DNA of 64,000 bases from Caballeronia glathei (GTDB lineage: Bacteria; Pseudomonadota; Gammaproteobacteria; Burkholderiales; Burkholderiaceae): assembly GCF_000698595.1 (NCBI RefSeq), contig NZ_JFHC01000026.1, forward strand, positions 1-64,000, in the 5' to 3' direction. Of the stretch, positions 1 to 8,420 are shown piece by piece. How positions within the stretch are numbered: position 1 is the first letter of the stretch; every line of letters begins with the position of its first letter. Position numbers and translations under genes: made by a program. The notes beneath the pieces were generated by a model. It saw only the letters and a program-made list of their open reading frames with translations, was not told the origin of the DNA and did not search any database.

Positions 1-324
1 GGCGTCGCTGAACACCTTGCCGTGCTCGCGGGTGATGAGCTCGGCCAGCTCGTCGTGGTGCTCGTCGAGCAGCTGCTTGAACTTGAACATCACGCGGGCG
101 CGCTTGAGCGGCGCGGTTTCGCTCCAGGCGGGGAATGCGGCTTTCGCGGCGGCGACGGCCGCATCGACTTCCGCGACGCTCGCGAGCGGCACGCGCGACG
201 AAACCGCGCCGGTGGCCGGGTTGAACACGTCGCCGAAACGGTCGCTCGTGCCGTCCACCCGCCGTCCGCCGATGAAATGCGACAGCGCCGCAACGCGCGT
301 TTCGCTCTGATGTGACTGACCCAT
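1..324 (-). CDS. mmsA: Methylmalonate/malonate-semialdehyde dehydrogenase (CoA-acylating), N-terminal part
   Basis: The first 108 residues of an aldehyde dehydrogenase run off the left edge of the window. The N-terminus (MGQSHQSETRVAALSHFIGG, then GRRVDGTSDRFGDVFNPATG and KFKQLLDEHHDELAELIT) matches the MmsA/IolA family, which oxidises methylmalonate or malonate semialdehyde to propionyl-CoA or acetyl-CoA with NAD+ and CoA. The gene starts 29 bases after the stop of the omega-amino acid aminotransferase on the same strand, so the two probably form an operon. The inferred pathway is beta-alanine to malonate semialdehyde to acetyl-CoA. The catalytic Cys and NAD-binding region are outside the window. 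Confidence 0.88.
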   Translation of the reverse strand, partial: MGQSHQSETRVAALSHFIGGRRVDGTSDRFGDVFNPATGAVSSRVPLASVAEVDAAVAAAKAAFPAWSETAPLKRARVMFKFKQLLDEHHDELAELITREHGKVFSDA

Positions 325-353
325 GTCGATAGATTCCTTGAGTTGATGCTGGC

Positions 354-1682
354 TTACTTCACGCTTTCCAGCACTTTGCGAACCGTGCCGAAGATCTGGT
401 CGATCTGGTCGTCCTCGACGATCAGCGGCGGCGAGAACGCGAGGATATCGCCGGTGAAGCGCACGAGCACGCCCGCCTCGAAGCACTTCACGAACACTTC
501 ATACGCGCGCGCGCCCGGCGCGCCGTCGCGCGAATCGAGTTCGACGCCCGCAACCAGCCCGAGATTGCGCACGTCCTTGACGAACGGCGCGTCGCGCAGC
601 GCATGCGCCGCGTTCTCGAACTTCTCGGCCTTCGATGCCGCGCGCTCGAACAGCCTGTCGCGCACATACAGGTCGAGCGTCGCGACGGCCGCGGCGGCCG
701 CGACCGGGTGCGCCGAGTACGTATAGCCGTGGAAAAGCTCGATGGCGTTGGCCGCGCCCGCGCCGATGATCGTGTCGTGGACATTGCGGTGCGCCGCGAC
801 GGCGCCCATCGGCACCGTGGCGTTGTTGATGGCCTTCGCCATCGTGATGAGGTCCGGCTTCACGCCGAAGTATTCGCTTGCCGTTGCCTTGCCCAGACGC
901 CCGAAGCCGGTGATGACTTCGTCGAAGATCAGGAGGATGCCGTGCTTCGTGCAGATGTCGCGCAGCTTTTGCAGGTAGCCGATGGGCGGCACCAGCACGC
1001 CGGTCGAACCCGCGAGCGGCTCGACGATCACGGCGGCGATCGTCGACGCATCGTGCAGCGTGACGAGGCGTTCCAGTTCGTCCGCGAGGTGCTCGCCCCA
1101 GGCGGGCTGCCCCTTCGAGAACGCGTTGTGTGCGAGGTCGTGCGTGTGCGGCAGGTGATCGACGGACGGCAGCAGCGCGCCCGAAAACGCCTTGCGGTTC
1201 GGCGCGATGCCGCCGACCGAAATGCCGCCGAAGCCCACGCCGTGATAGCCGCGCTCGCGGCCGATCAGGCGCGTGCGCTGGCCTTCGCCGCGCGCGCGGT
1301 GATACGCGAGCGCGATCTTCAGCGCCGAATCGACGGACTCCGAACCCGAATTCGTGAAGAAGATGCGGTCGAGCCCTTCGGGCATCAGCGCCGCGACCTT
1401 CGACGCCGCCTCGAACGCGAGCGGGTGGCCCATCTGAAACGTCGGGGCGAAGTCGAGCGTGGCGAGCCCCTTCTGCACGGCCTCGACGATTTCGTCGCGG
1501 CAGTGGCCGGCATTCACGCACCAGAGGCCGGCGCAGCCGTCGAGGATCTCGCGGCCGTCGGTCGAGCGGTAATACATGCCTTTCGCGCTTTCGAGGAGCC
1601 GCGGCGCGGCCTTGAACTGGCGGTTGGCGGTGAACGGCATCCAGAAGGTAGAAAGGTCGTCGATGACGGCGCGCGAATTCAT
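354..1682 (-). CDS. Omega-amino acid (beta-alanine)--pyruvate aminotransferase
   Basis: This 442-residue class III PLP aminotransferase has the length of omega-amino acid:pyruvate transaminases (about 445). It would transfer the amino group of beta-alanine or another omega-amine to pyruvate. Visible family signatures are SGSESVDSALK near residue 113, IVEPLAGSTGV at 219, FDEVITGFGR with the cofactor-binding Asp254, and the PLP lysine K283 in TMAKAINNATVPMGAV. The ATG at 1682 is chosen because a GAGGAGACC ribosome-binding site lies just upstream; an in-frame start 9 codons earlier has none. It is followed by mmsA and lies divergent from a MocR-type regulator, which probably controls both. Confidence 0.9.
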   Translation of the reverse strand: MNSRAVIDDLSTFWMPFTANRQFKAAPRLLESAKGMYYRSTDGREILDGCAGLWCVNAGHCRDEIVEAVQKGLATLDFAPTFQMGHPLAFEAASKVAALMPEGLDRIFFTNSGSESVDSALKIALAYHRARGEGQRTRLIGRERGYHGVGFGGISVGGIAPNRKAFSGALLPSVDHLPHTHDLAHNAFSKGQPAWGEHLADELERLVTLHDASTIAAVIVEPLAGSTGVLVPPIGYLQKLRDICTKHGILLIFDEVITGFGRLGKATASEYFGVKPDLITMAKAINNATVPMGAVAAHRNVHDTIIGAGAANAIELFHGYTYSAHPVAAAAAVATLDLYVRDRLFERAASKAEKFENAAHALRDAPFVKDVRNLGLVAGVELDSRDGAPGARAYEVFVKCFEAGVLVRFTGDILAFSPPLIVEDDQIDQIFGTVRKVLESVK

Positions 1683-1739
1683 GGTGGTCTCCTCAGAAAG
1701 AACGATCACTCTAGTCCTCGTAAAAAGGGCGCGGCATAG

Positions 1740-1790
1740 ACAGTTGCGCTACTGCGCTGCCAACTGTGCTGGCAAAATGCTGGAAACTGT
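1740..1790. promoter_or_regulatory. Candidate MocR operator between aminotransferase and regulator
   Basis: The divergent intergenic region carries three copies of one hexamer core: ACAGTTG (1740-1746), its inverted copy CAACTGT (1761-1767) and a direct copy AAACTGT (1784-1790). Copies spaced 21-23 bases, about two helical turns, are usual for MocR/PdxR-type regulators, which bind spaced direct or inverted repeats. The link to the adjacent MocR gene is inferred from position. Confidence 0.5.
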
Positions 1791-1827
1791 ATTGGTATGC
1801 GCCGGCGGGCGGCGCTATTCTCGACCC

Positions 1828-3237
1828 ATGATCGAACTCAAGCTGGAACGCGACCGGGCGCAGGCGCCAACGCTCGTCGAACAACTCGTGCGCGCGTTCG
1901 CCGCCGCCATCGAAGAGCAATCGATGCGGGCGGGTGCGTTGCTGCCTTCCGTGCGGCGGCTCGCGCAGGCGGAGCGGCTGAGCACGTTCACCGTCACCGA
2001 GGCGTACGGGCGGCTCGTGTCGATGGGGCTCGTCGTCGCGCGGCGCGGCTCGGGGTATCGCGTGGCGGCGCGCAGGCACGGCGAGCGCACGCGCTCGCTC
2101 GACTGGCAGCCCCCGAGCCTGAACGCGACGTGGCTCCTGTCGGACGTTTTCGCCGACCATTCCGTGCCGATCAAGGCCGGCTGCGGCTGGCTGCCGAACG
2201 AATGGGTGAACGAGAGCGGGCTGCATCATGCGCTGCGCTCGTTGAGCCGCGTGCCGGCCGCGCGCATGGCCGACTACGGGCATCCGTACGGTTTCGCGCC
2301 GTTACGCGAGCGCATCGCGGAACAGCTCGACCGGCACGGCCTGCCGGTGGACGCCGCCTCGAACGTGCTGCTCACGGCGGGCGCCACCCAGGCGCTCGAC
2401 CTGATCGTGCGCACGCTGCTGCGCCCGGGCGACGCGGTGGTCGTCGAGGACCCCGGCTACTGCAACCTGCTCCAGATCCTTCAGCTGGCGGGGCTGACCG
2501 TGCTGGGCGTGCCGCGCACCGCGCAGGGCATCGATACGGACGTGTTCGAGCGTCTCGTCGTGGAGCATCGGCCCAAGGCGATTTTTCTCAACACGACCTT
2601 GCAGAATCCGACCGGCGCGACGTTCGGCATGGCGTCGGCGTTCAGGCTGCTGCAGATCGCGGAGCGGCACGGGCTGTGGGTCGTCGAGGACGACGTGAAC
2701 CGCGAGCTCGCGCCCGCCGGCGCGCCGCTCTTCGCCGCGATGGAGGGGCTCAACCGCGTGCTCTACGTGGGCGGCTTCGCGAAGACGATCACGCCCGCGC
2801 TGCGCTGCGGCTACGTGGTCGCCGAGCGCGACGTGCTGCGCGAGCTCGCGCGCACGAAGATGGCGGTGGGACTGACGTCGTCGGAGACGACCGAGCGCAT
2901 CGTCGACAAGGTGCTGACGGAAGGGCGCTATGCGCGGCACGTCGAGTTCGTCGTGGACAGGCTGAAGGAAGCGCACGGGCGCGTCGAGGAGCGCATGGAC
3001 GCGCTCGGGCTCGAACTTTTTCACCGGCCGCGCGCGGGGCTGTTCCTCTGGGCGCGGCTGCCGGTCGAGCCGAAGGAAGCGGGCGCAGTCGCGACGCGCG
3101 CGCTCGCTCACGGCATCTGGCTCGCGCCGGGGTCGTACTTTCGTCCCGGCGACGCCGCGAGTGCGTGGTTCCGGTTCAACGTGCCGTATTCGGGCGACGA
3201 CGCATTGTGGGGGTTCCTGAAGAAATCGCTGGAATAG
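1828..3237 (+). CDS. MocR-family transcriptional regulator (GntR wHTH fused to class I aminotransferase fold)
   Basis: This 469-residue protein has the two-part MocR layout: an N-terminal GntR winged helix (residues about 10-80, with LPSVRRLAQAERLSTFTVTE and GLVVARRGSGY) and a C-terminal fold-type I aminotransferase domain (about 110-465). The putative PLP lysine is K319 in GGFAKTITPALRCGY, and VLLTAGATQALDLI and VVEDPGYCN are visible. These proteins use PLP or an amino-PLP adduct as effector rather than as a catalyst in metabolism. It is divergent from the aminotransferase-mmsA pair and likely activates it. The ATG at 1828 matches the start of the GntR domain; longer in-frame starts run back into the neighbouring gene. 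Confidence 0.88.
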   Translation: MIELKLERDRAQAPTLVEQLVRAFAAAIEEQSMRAGALLPSVRRLAQAERLSTFTVTEAYGRLVSMGLVVARRGSGYRVAARRHGERTRSLDWQPPSLNATWLLSDVFADHSVPIKAGCGWLPNEWVNESGLHHALRSLSRVPAARMADYGHPYGFAPLRERIAEQLDRHGLPVDAASNVLLTAGATQALDLIVRTLLRPGDAVVVEDPGYCNLLQILQLAGLTVLGVPRTAQGIDTDVFERLVVEHRPKAIFLNTTLQNPTGATFGMASAFRLLQIAERHGLWVVEDDVNRELAPAGAPLFAAMEGLNRVLYVGGFAKTITPALRCGYVVAERDVLRELARTKMAVGLTSSETTERIVDKVLTEGRYARHVEFVVDRLKEAHGRVEERMDALGLELFHRPRAGLFLWARLPVEPKEAGAVATRALAHGIWLAPGSYFRPGDAASAWFRFNVPYSGDDALWGFLKKSLE

Positions 3238-3297
3238 CGGTAAGACGCAGGCGATCCAGCCGATACCCGATCGCATCGAGTTCCGCATCAGCCGAAT

Positions 3298-3327
3298 AAA
3301 AAAGCGCGAACCTGCTCGCGCTTTTTT
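3298..3327 (+). terminator. Rho-independent terminator after the MocR gene
   Basis: A 12-base inverted repeat, AAAAAAGCGCGA and TCGCGCTTTTTT, flanks a short loop and ends in six T. The A-tract on the other side makes it bidirectional, so it also ends the convergent small membrane-protein gene. Confidence 0.85.
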
Positions 3328-3369
3328 ATCGGCGCGGCGCGCCGTGCGCGCCACTTTCGCTTCGCAGCG

Positions 3370-3531
3370 TCATCGCCTGAACACGCCGAGCAGGAGGGTC
3401 GCCAGGAAGATGACGATAAAGATGAAGAACAGGATCTTCGCGATTTCAGCCGCGCCCGACGCAATGCCGCCAAAGCCGAAGAACGCCGCGATGATCGCGA
3501 TGATGAAGAAAATGACAGCGTATCGAAGCAT
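3370..3531 (-). CDS. DUF1328 / YtjA-family small membrane protein
   Basis: This 53-residue protein ([20 protein letters not shown], then [20 protein letters not shown], ending TLLLGVFRR) has the YtjA/DUF1328 pattern of two hydrophobic segments separated by a Gly/Ala-rich turn. It is an inner-membrane protein of unknown biochemical role. A GGAGGG ribosome-binding site lies 7 bases before the ATG. It is monocistronic and converges on the MocR terminator. Confidence 0.85.
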   Translation of the reverse strand: MLRYAVIFFIIAIIAAFFGFGGIASGAAEIAKILFFIFIVIFLATLLLGVFRR

Positions 3532-3685
3532 GAAAACCCTCCACAGGTCCGATTTATCGGTTTAGTTAGCGTGCTGGCTGACGCCGTCGCCGCCATGGCG
3601 TATCAGTTCCGTGCCGCACGGGACCGGCGGCATGCCCACTCAAGCAACGCTCGTGCCCACCCGTATGTGCGTCGAAGCAGGACGC

Positions 3686-3718
3686 AAAAAAGCCGCACGG
3701 CCTGGTGGCGATGCGGCT
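3686..3718 (-). terminator. Terminator for the small acidic protein gene
   Basis: Read on the minus strand, AGCCGCA and TGCGGCT form a stem with a 14-base loop, followed by a run of T. It lies 44 bases after the stop of the gene ending at 3762. Confidence 0.75.
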
Positions 3719-3761
3719 AATTGTGTTGCGCCCGACGGGCGGGCGAACGAACTGGGGCGGC

Positions 3762-3932
3762 CTAGTGCCCCGGATGGTTACCGGAGTCGGGTTCGTCGTC
3801 GAAATCGTCTTCGTCGTCGACGTTGTTCAGCGCATCCGGCAGATTGTTCTCCAGTTCATCGCGTTCGATTTGATCGGCGAGATCTAGGGACTTCCGCGTT
3901 GCAGGACCGGATGGGCGATTGGCTCCAGACAT
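3762..3932 (-). CDS. Small acidic hypothetical protein
   Basis: This 56-residue ORF begins MSGANRPSGPATRKSLDLAD and continues with a strongly acidic tail (DDEDDFDDEPDS) ending in GNHPGH. An AAGGAG ribosome-binding site 6 bases before the ATG and a dedicated terminator support it as a real gene. No domain is recognised. The basic first 15 residues and the acidic tail suggest a soluble, partly disordered protein. It could be a small stress or nucleic acid-associated protein, but nothing in the sequence decides this. Confidence 0.65.
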   Translation of the reverse strand: MSGANRPSGPATRKSLDLADQIERDELENNLPDALNNVDDEDDFDDEPDSGNHPGH

Positions 3933-4245
3933 GGCGTACTCCTTGGACAGATTTCAAAGCCGCGCCAGACGTGGCGCGAATTAGACGGGCAAGCAAGGTA
4001 CGTACACGCCGGGCAAAGGCCGCTTCCAGCGGCATCAGAGGTGGATGGGACAACGGGTGGGCACTCGAGTCCCAAACTTGCAAGCGGGACTGCATAAATT
4101 GCGCGCCGGCGTGTATGGACCAGTATGCACCGGTCGGGCGCACTGGCAAAGAGGGTTCGTCGTATGGTTTGACGAAATTCCAGCTTCGCATTGCGGCGCG
4201 GATATCGAGGCAGGCGCGCCGCGTTGCGCGAGGCGGTAGCGAGTG
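3933..4245. other. Intergenic region, no gene seen
   Basis: This 313-base stretch separates two minus-strand genes. It should hold the promoter of the small acidic protein gene near its left end. The only structure I see is a 7-bp inverted repeat, CGCGCCA and TGGCGCG with a four-base loop, at 3961-3978. Open frames here show no ribosome-binding site or family resemblance. Confidence 0.4.
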
Positions 4246-4860
4246 TCAGGCGAGCGCGCGCACGACGATCGGATAGAGCGACAGAACGAGCAGCGCCGCC
4301 ATCGTCAGGTTGAATGCGCGCAGCCAGCGCGGGCGGCCGAGAAAGCGCCGCAGCGACATGCCGAACGCCGCCCACATCGTGATGCACGGCAGGCCCACCA
4401 CGATGAACACGAGCGCCATCAGCGCCGCGTTCAGCGAAAGGCTCGCGTGCAGGTGAATCGTGGTGGCGGCCGTGAGCACCATCATCCAGGCTTTCGGATT
4501 GACCCACTGGAACGCGACGGCTTCGTAGAAGCGCATCGGCCGGCGCTCGCCGTCGCGCGCCTGCACGGACGACGACGTGCCGATCTTCCACGCCAGATAC
4601 AGCAGATACACGACGCTCGCCGTCTCGAGCACCGTGTAGAGCCACGCGAAGCGCTCGAACGCCTGCGCGAGTCCGAGGCCGACGGCGAGCATGAGGAACG
4701 CGACCCCCGCGCTGATGCCGAGCAGGTGCGGCACGGTGCGCTTCAGGCCGAAATTCACGCCCGAGGCGAGCAGCATCGTGTTGTTGGGGCCGGGCGTGAT
4801 CGTCGTCACCAGCGCGAAGAGCACGGCGGCGGGAAGGGCGCTCAGCAGGTCGGCGGGCAT
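4246..4860 (-). CDS. LysE/RhtB-family amino acid exporter
   Basis: This 204-residue membrane protein has the LysE/RhtB size and layout of about six transmembrane segments. The family hallmark TPGPNNTMLLASGVNFG is at residues 22-38, followed by GISAGVAFLMLAVGLGL and FQWVNPKAWMMVL. The family exports amino acids or their derivatives using the proton gradient; the substrate here cannot be told. The gene stands alone, with a GGTAC-type repeat operator upstream suggesting its own regulator. Confidence 0.88.
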   Translation of the reverse strand: MPADLLSALPAAVLFALVTTITPGPNNTMLLASGVNFGLKRTVPHLLGISAGVAFLMLAVGLGLAQAFERFAWLYTVLETASVVYLLYLAWKIGTSSSVQARDGERRPMRFYEAVAFQWVNPKAWMMVLTAATTIHLHASLSLNAALMALVFIVVGLPCITMWAAFGMSLRRFLGRPRWLRAFNLTMAALLVLSLYPIVVRALA

Positions 4861-4919
4861 GTCGGTGATCCTCGTTCATGGATTGGTTCGAATTCAGGCC
4901 TCAGTGTATTGAAAGGGAT

Positions 4920-4973
4920 CGGTACAGTACCGGTACAGATAGATGGAGGATTTCCGGTACGGTGAACGGCACG
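4920..4973. promoter_or_regulatory. GGTACAG repeat cluster upstream of the LysE-family exporter
   Basis: The palindrome GGTACAGTACC (4921-4931) is followed at once by another CGGTACAG (4931-4938), and a further CCGGTACGGT follows at 4964-4973. This density of GGTAC half-sites upstream of an exporter gene looks like a regulator-binding site. GntR/MocR-type proteins often sit beside LysE exporters, but none is encoded next to this one, so the binder would be encoded elsewhere. Confidence 0.45.
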
Positions 4974-5107
4974 GCGGCGCCCAGACGTGCGTGCGGCATG
5001 GCGAATTGCGGGCTACGCTCAGGCATGAGGCTTGCAAAACCTTTTCGAATCGCAGACACGCGCCACGAACACGCGCCAGACAAACAGGACGAATACAGGA
5101 CGACGCA

Positions 5108-5203
5108 ATGACATCGACGATCCAGCGCACCGTGTGCGTCGCACCCGGGCAATTGAAGGGACCACTGGAGCACGGCCCGGCGACGCCCGAAGGTGACGCA
5201 TGA
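5108..5203 (+). CDS. Possible 31-residue upstream ORF coupled to the PLD-VTT gene
   Basis: A short frame (MTSTIQRTVCVAPGQLKGPL, then EHGPATPEGDA) ends in ATGA overlapping the ATG of the next gene at 5200. AGGACG lies about 10 bases before its start. The overlap would allow translational coupling. The peptide has no recognisable motif, and the frame stays open further upstream, so it may be chance. The rest of the region from 4974 to 5107 shows no gene. Confidence 0.25.
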   Translation: MTSTIQRTVCVAPGQLKGPLEHGPATPEGDA

Positions 5204-7476
5204 GCGCGGAGCCCTTTCACGACCCGGGACGCAATTGCGCGAGCGTGCGACATGCCGGGCGCTTCAGCCTGCTCGTCGACGGCTCGGACTACTTTCGCGT
5301 GCTGCGCGAAGCGATCACGCGCGCGCAGCGCACGGTCTTCATCCTCGGCTGGGATATCGACAGCCGCATGAAGCTGACCCCCGAAGGTGTCGACGACGGT
5401 TTTCCCGAAGCCCTCGGCGACTTCCTGCATGAAGTCGCGGCGAAGCGCCGGCGCCTGCGCATCTACATCCTCGCATGGGACTTCGCGATGCTCTACGCAT
5501 TCGAGCGCGAGTGGCTGCCGGTCTACAAGATGGGCTGGCGCACGCACCGGCGCATCGCGTTCCAGATGGACGGCAAGCATCCGCTCGGCGGCTCGCATCA
5601 TCAGAAGATGGTCGTGATCGACGACCGGCTCGCGTTCGTCGGCGGCCTCGATCTCACGCGCTCGCGCTGGGACACGCCCGAGCATGCGGCGAAGAACCCG
5701 CTGCGCCGCGACGCCGGCAACGCGCCGTACCAGCCCTTTCACGACATCCACACGATGTTCGACGGCGACGCCGCCCGCGAAATCGGCCTTCTCGCACGCG
5801 AGCGCTGGCAGCGCGCCTGCGGCCGGCGCTTCGCGATCCGCTCGCACCGCGTGCCGGTCGACGGCGATCCGTGGCCGCCCTCGCGCGCAGCGGATGTCGA
5901 GGACGTGGACCTCGCGATCTCGCTCACCGAGCCGGCCTACGGCGGGCGGGCGGCGGTGCGCCAGATCCGCGCGCAGTATCTCGATGCGATCGCGCGGGCT
6001 GCGCGCAGCATCTACATCGAGAACCAGTACTTCACGTCGGGGACGATCGGCGCCGCGCTGCGCGAAACGCTCGAAAAGCCCGACGGTCCCGATCTCGCGA
6101 TCGTCGTGCCGCGCAACCAGAGCGGCTGGCTGCAGGAGGTGACGATGGGCGTGCTGCGCTCGCGCCTGCACCAGCTTCTCACGGCCGCCGACGCGCACGA
6201 CCGTTATCGCATCCTGTCGCCGTGCGTGCCGGGGCTCACTGAAGGATGCGTGAATGTGCACAGCAAGCTGATGATCGTCGACGACGACCTGCTGCTCGTC
6301 GGCTCGGCGAATCTCAACAACCGCTCGATGGTGCTCGACACCGAGTGCAACATCGCGATCGATGCGAACGGCGATCCGCGCATCCAGTCGGCGATCGCAC
6401 GCATGCGCGATCTCCTGCTCGCCGAGCATCTCGGCTGCGATTTCTGCGACGTTGCGCGCGAACGCACGGCGCGGCACAGCATGAACGAAGCGATCGCCGC
6501 GTTGCAGCGCGACGCGAGCGAGCATCGCACGCTCGAACCCCTGAATCCGGCCGTCTCGCCCGACCTCGACCAGCTGATTCCCTCCGAAGCGCTGATCGAT
6601 CCCGAGACGCCCGTGGCGCCGGACGAGCTCGTCGGGCAGTTCGTGCCGGTCGAGAAGGCGCGGCCGCTCGCCGGACGCTACGCGCTCCTCGGCGTGCTCG
6701 CGCTCGTCATCGTCGGGCTGGCGGGGCTCTGGCACTGGACGCCGCTTGGCGACTATCTGAACCTGAAGGCGCTCACGCGGGCGACGCGCCACATCGAGTC
6801 GCTGCCGCTCGCGCCGCTCTGGATCGTGCTGTGTTACGTGGGAGCCGCGGTCGTGTCCGTGCCGATCACGCTTCTCATCGCGACGACCGGCCTCGTGTTC
6901 GGCGCGGGCATGGGTAGTGCCTACGCGCTCGTCGGCACGATGGCCGCGGCCGCGGTCACGTATCTGCTCGGCAGCTGGCTCGGCCGCGACGTGGTGCGGC
7001 GCGTGGCCGGCACGCGCGTGAACAGGCTGAGCGAGCGGGTGGCGAAGCGCGGCATCGTGGCGGTCGTCGTGCTGCGCATCCTGCCCGTTGCGCCGTTTGC
7101 CATCGTCAACCTGATGGCGGGCGCATCGCACATACGCATGCGGGATTTCATGCTCGGCACGCTGCTCGGCATGGGGCCGGGCATCCTGCTGACGGTCGCG
7201 TTCGCGCATCAGCTCGTCGCGTCGCTGCGCCATCCGACAGCCGGTTCTTTCGCGATTCTGATCGGCATCGGCGTGACGCTCGTCGGGTTGTCGTTGCTCC
7301 TGCAGCGCTTTCTCGGCCGCGCCGGCGCGGCGAACGGCGAGGCCCCCGAAGCGAGCGACGAAGACAAGGCGCGGGCGAGCGACGAAGCCGTGCGCGCCGC
7401 GAGCTTTCGGGCAACCAGCGCCCCGCCGCGCGACGTCCCGCCCGATCCGAAGCGGGCCGACGAGGTGAACTCATGA
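5200..7476 (+). CDS. Phospholipase D-like protein fused to a VTT (SNARE-associated/DedA-like) membrane domain
   Basis: This 758-residue protein combines two modules. Residues 1 to about 430 are a phospholipase D superfamily enzyme with two HKD motifs: H134-x-K136 in GGSHHQKMVVIDD and H354-x-K356 in NVHSKLMIVDDD. Residues about 488-720 are a VTT domain with several membrane segments and the family motif region GLVFGAGMGSAYALVGTMAA and LRILPVAPFAIVN. The enzyme part could hydrolyse or transfer phosphatidyl groups at the inner membrane, as in cardiolipin synthases; the VTT part resembles lipid scramblase/transport proteins. It overlaps the next gene by four bases (ATGA), so lipid chemistry and the EEP protein probably act together. 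Confidence 0.88.
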   Translation: MSAEPFHDPGRNCASVRHAGRFSLLVDGSDYFRVLREAITRAQRTVFILGWDIDSRMKLTPEGVDDGFPEALGDFLHEVAAKRRRLRIYILAWDFAMLYAFEREWLPVYKMGWRTHRRIAFQMDGKHPLGGSHHQKMVVIDDRLAFVGGLDLTRSRWDTPEHAAKNPLRRDAGNAPYQPFHDIHTMFDGDAAREIGLLARERWQRACGRRFAIRSHRVPVDGDPWPPSRAADVEDVDLAISLTEPAYGGRAAVRQIRAQYLDAIARAARSIYIENQYFTSGTIGAALRETLEKPDGPDLAIVVPRNQSGWLQEVTMGVLRSRLHQLLTAADAHDRYRILSPCVPGLTEGCVNVHSKLMIVDDDLLLVGSANLNNRSMVLDTECNIAIDANGDPRIQSAIARMRDLLLAEHLGCDFCDVARERTARHSMNEAIAALQRDASEHRTLEPLNPAVSPDLDQLIPSEALIDPETPVAPDELVGQFVPVEKARPLAGRYALLGVLALVIVGLAGLWHWTPLGDYLNLKALTRATRHIESLPLAPLWIVLCYVGAAVVSVPITLLIATTGLVFGAGMGSAYALVGTMAAAAVTYLLGSWLGRDVVRRVAGTRVNRLSERVAKRGIVAVVVLRILPVAPFAIVNLMAGASHIRMRDFMLGTLLGMGPGILLTVAFAHQLVASLRHPTAGSFAILIGIGVTLVGLSLLLQRFLGRAGAANGEAPEASDEDKARASDEAVRAASFRATSAPPRDVPPDPKRADEVNS

Positions 7477-8243
7477 GCTTCATGAGCGACGTGCAGATCG
7501 ACTCGATGGAGCAAGGCGTGACGCTGTCGCGCGAATTGCGGATTGCCACCTACAACGTGCATGGCGCGGTCGGCATCGACGGCAGGCTCGCGCCGGAGCG
7601 CATCGGCGCGGTGCTCGGCGAGATCGACGCCGACATCTTCGCGCTTCAGGAAGTGCCGCTCGGCGGCAGCGATGCGCCGAACGTGCTCGACATCCTGCAG
7701 CGGATGACCGGCCTGAACGCCGTGGAAGGCCCGACGCTCGACACGGCGGCGCGCCGCTACGGCAACGCCGTGCTGACGCGCTTTCCGGTGCGCGCGGTGC
7801 GCACGCTCGACCTGTCGTTCAGGAGCCGCGAGCCGCGCGGCGCGCTCGATGCGGACATCGACTGCGGCGGCGAAGTGTGGCGCGTGGTCGCGACGCATCT
7901 CGGGCTTGCGTCGAGTGAAAGGCGGGCGCAAGTCGAGCAGGTGCTGCAAAGCTTCGATACGCCCGCGATGCCCGTGATCCTGCTTGGCGACCTGAACGAA
8001 TGGTTCGTCTATGGGCGCACGCTGCGCCGGCTCGTCACGCATTTCTATCGCGCGAGCGCGCCGCGCACGTTTCCCACGCGCTACCCGCTCTTCGCGCTCG
8101 ATCGCATCTGGGTGCATCCCGGCGAGCGCCTGATTCGCGTCGATGCGCACAGGAGCGCGCTCGCGCGCATCGCATCCGATCACTATCCGCTCATCGCGCA
8201 TATCGCTCCGTCTGCTGCCAACGAAGCTTCGCTTTCAGCGTGA
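7473..8243 (+). CDS. Endonuclease/exonuclease/phosphatase (EEP) family protein
   Basis: This 256-residue metal-dependent hydrolase shows the EEP signatures LRIATYNVHGAVG (about residue 23), ALQEVPLGG with the metal-binding Glu, GDLNEWFVYG and the terminal SDHYPLIAHI with the catalytic Asp-His pair. Members cut nucleic acids or phosphoesters such as inositol phosphates and sphingomyelin. Its ATGA overlap with the PLD-VTT gene points to a phospholipid-related substrate rather than DNA, but that is inference. No signal peptide is seen. Confidence 0.85.
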   Translation: MSFMSDVQIDSMEQGVTLSRELRIATYNVHGAVGIDGRLAPERIGAVLGEIDADIFALQEVPLGGSDAPNVLDILQRMTGLNAVEGPTLDTAARRYGNAVLTRFPVRAVRTLDLSFRSREPRGALDADIDCGGEVWRVVATHLGLASSERRAQVEQVLQSFDTPAMPVILLGDLNEWFVYGRTLRRLVTHFYRASAPRTFPTRYPLFALDRIWVHPGERLIRVDAHRSALARIASDHYPLIAHIAPSAANEASLSA

Positions 8244-8420
8244 AGGCACTGCCTCCGACATGGTCCGTCACATCGATGCGACAGAAAACCCCTGAAAAAA
8301 GGGTATAAAAACGCAAAAGACTCGCACGAACGCGTGCGTCGCTTGTAGAATCCGGCCTTGATACGGGCGCATTCGCGTGCACGTATTGTGAAATCACTGA
8401 CCACAACAGGTAGGAGAAAC

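Noticed and set aside
4894-7233. A 779-residue open frame antisense to the PLD-VTT gene
   Set aside because: Low-complexity Arg/Asp/His composition is typical of the antisense frame of a high-GC gene; the sense strand has clear HKD motifs.
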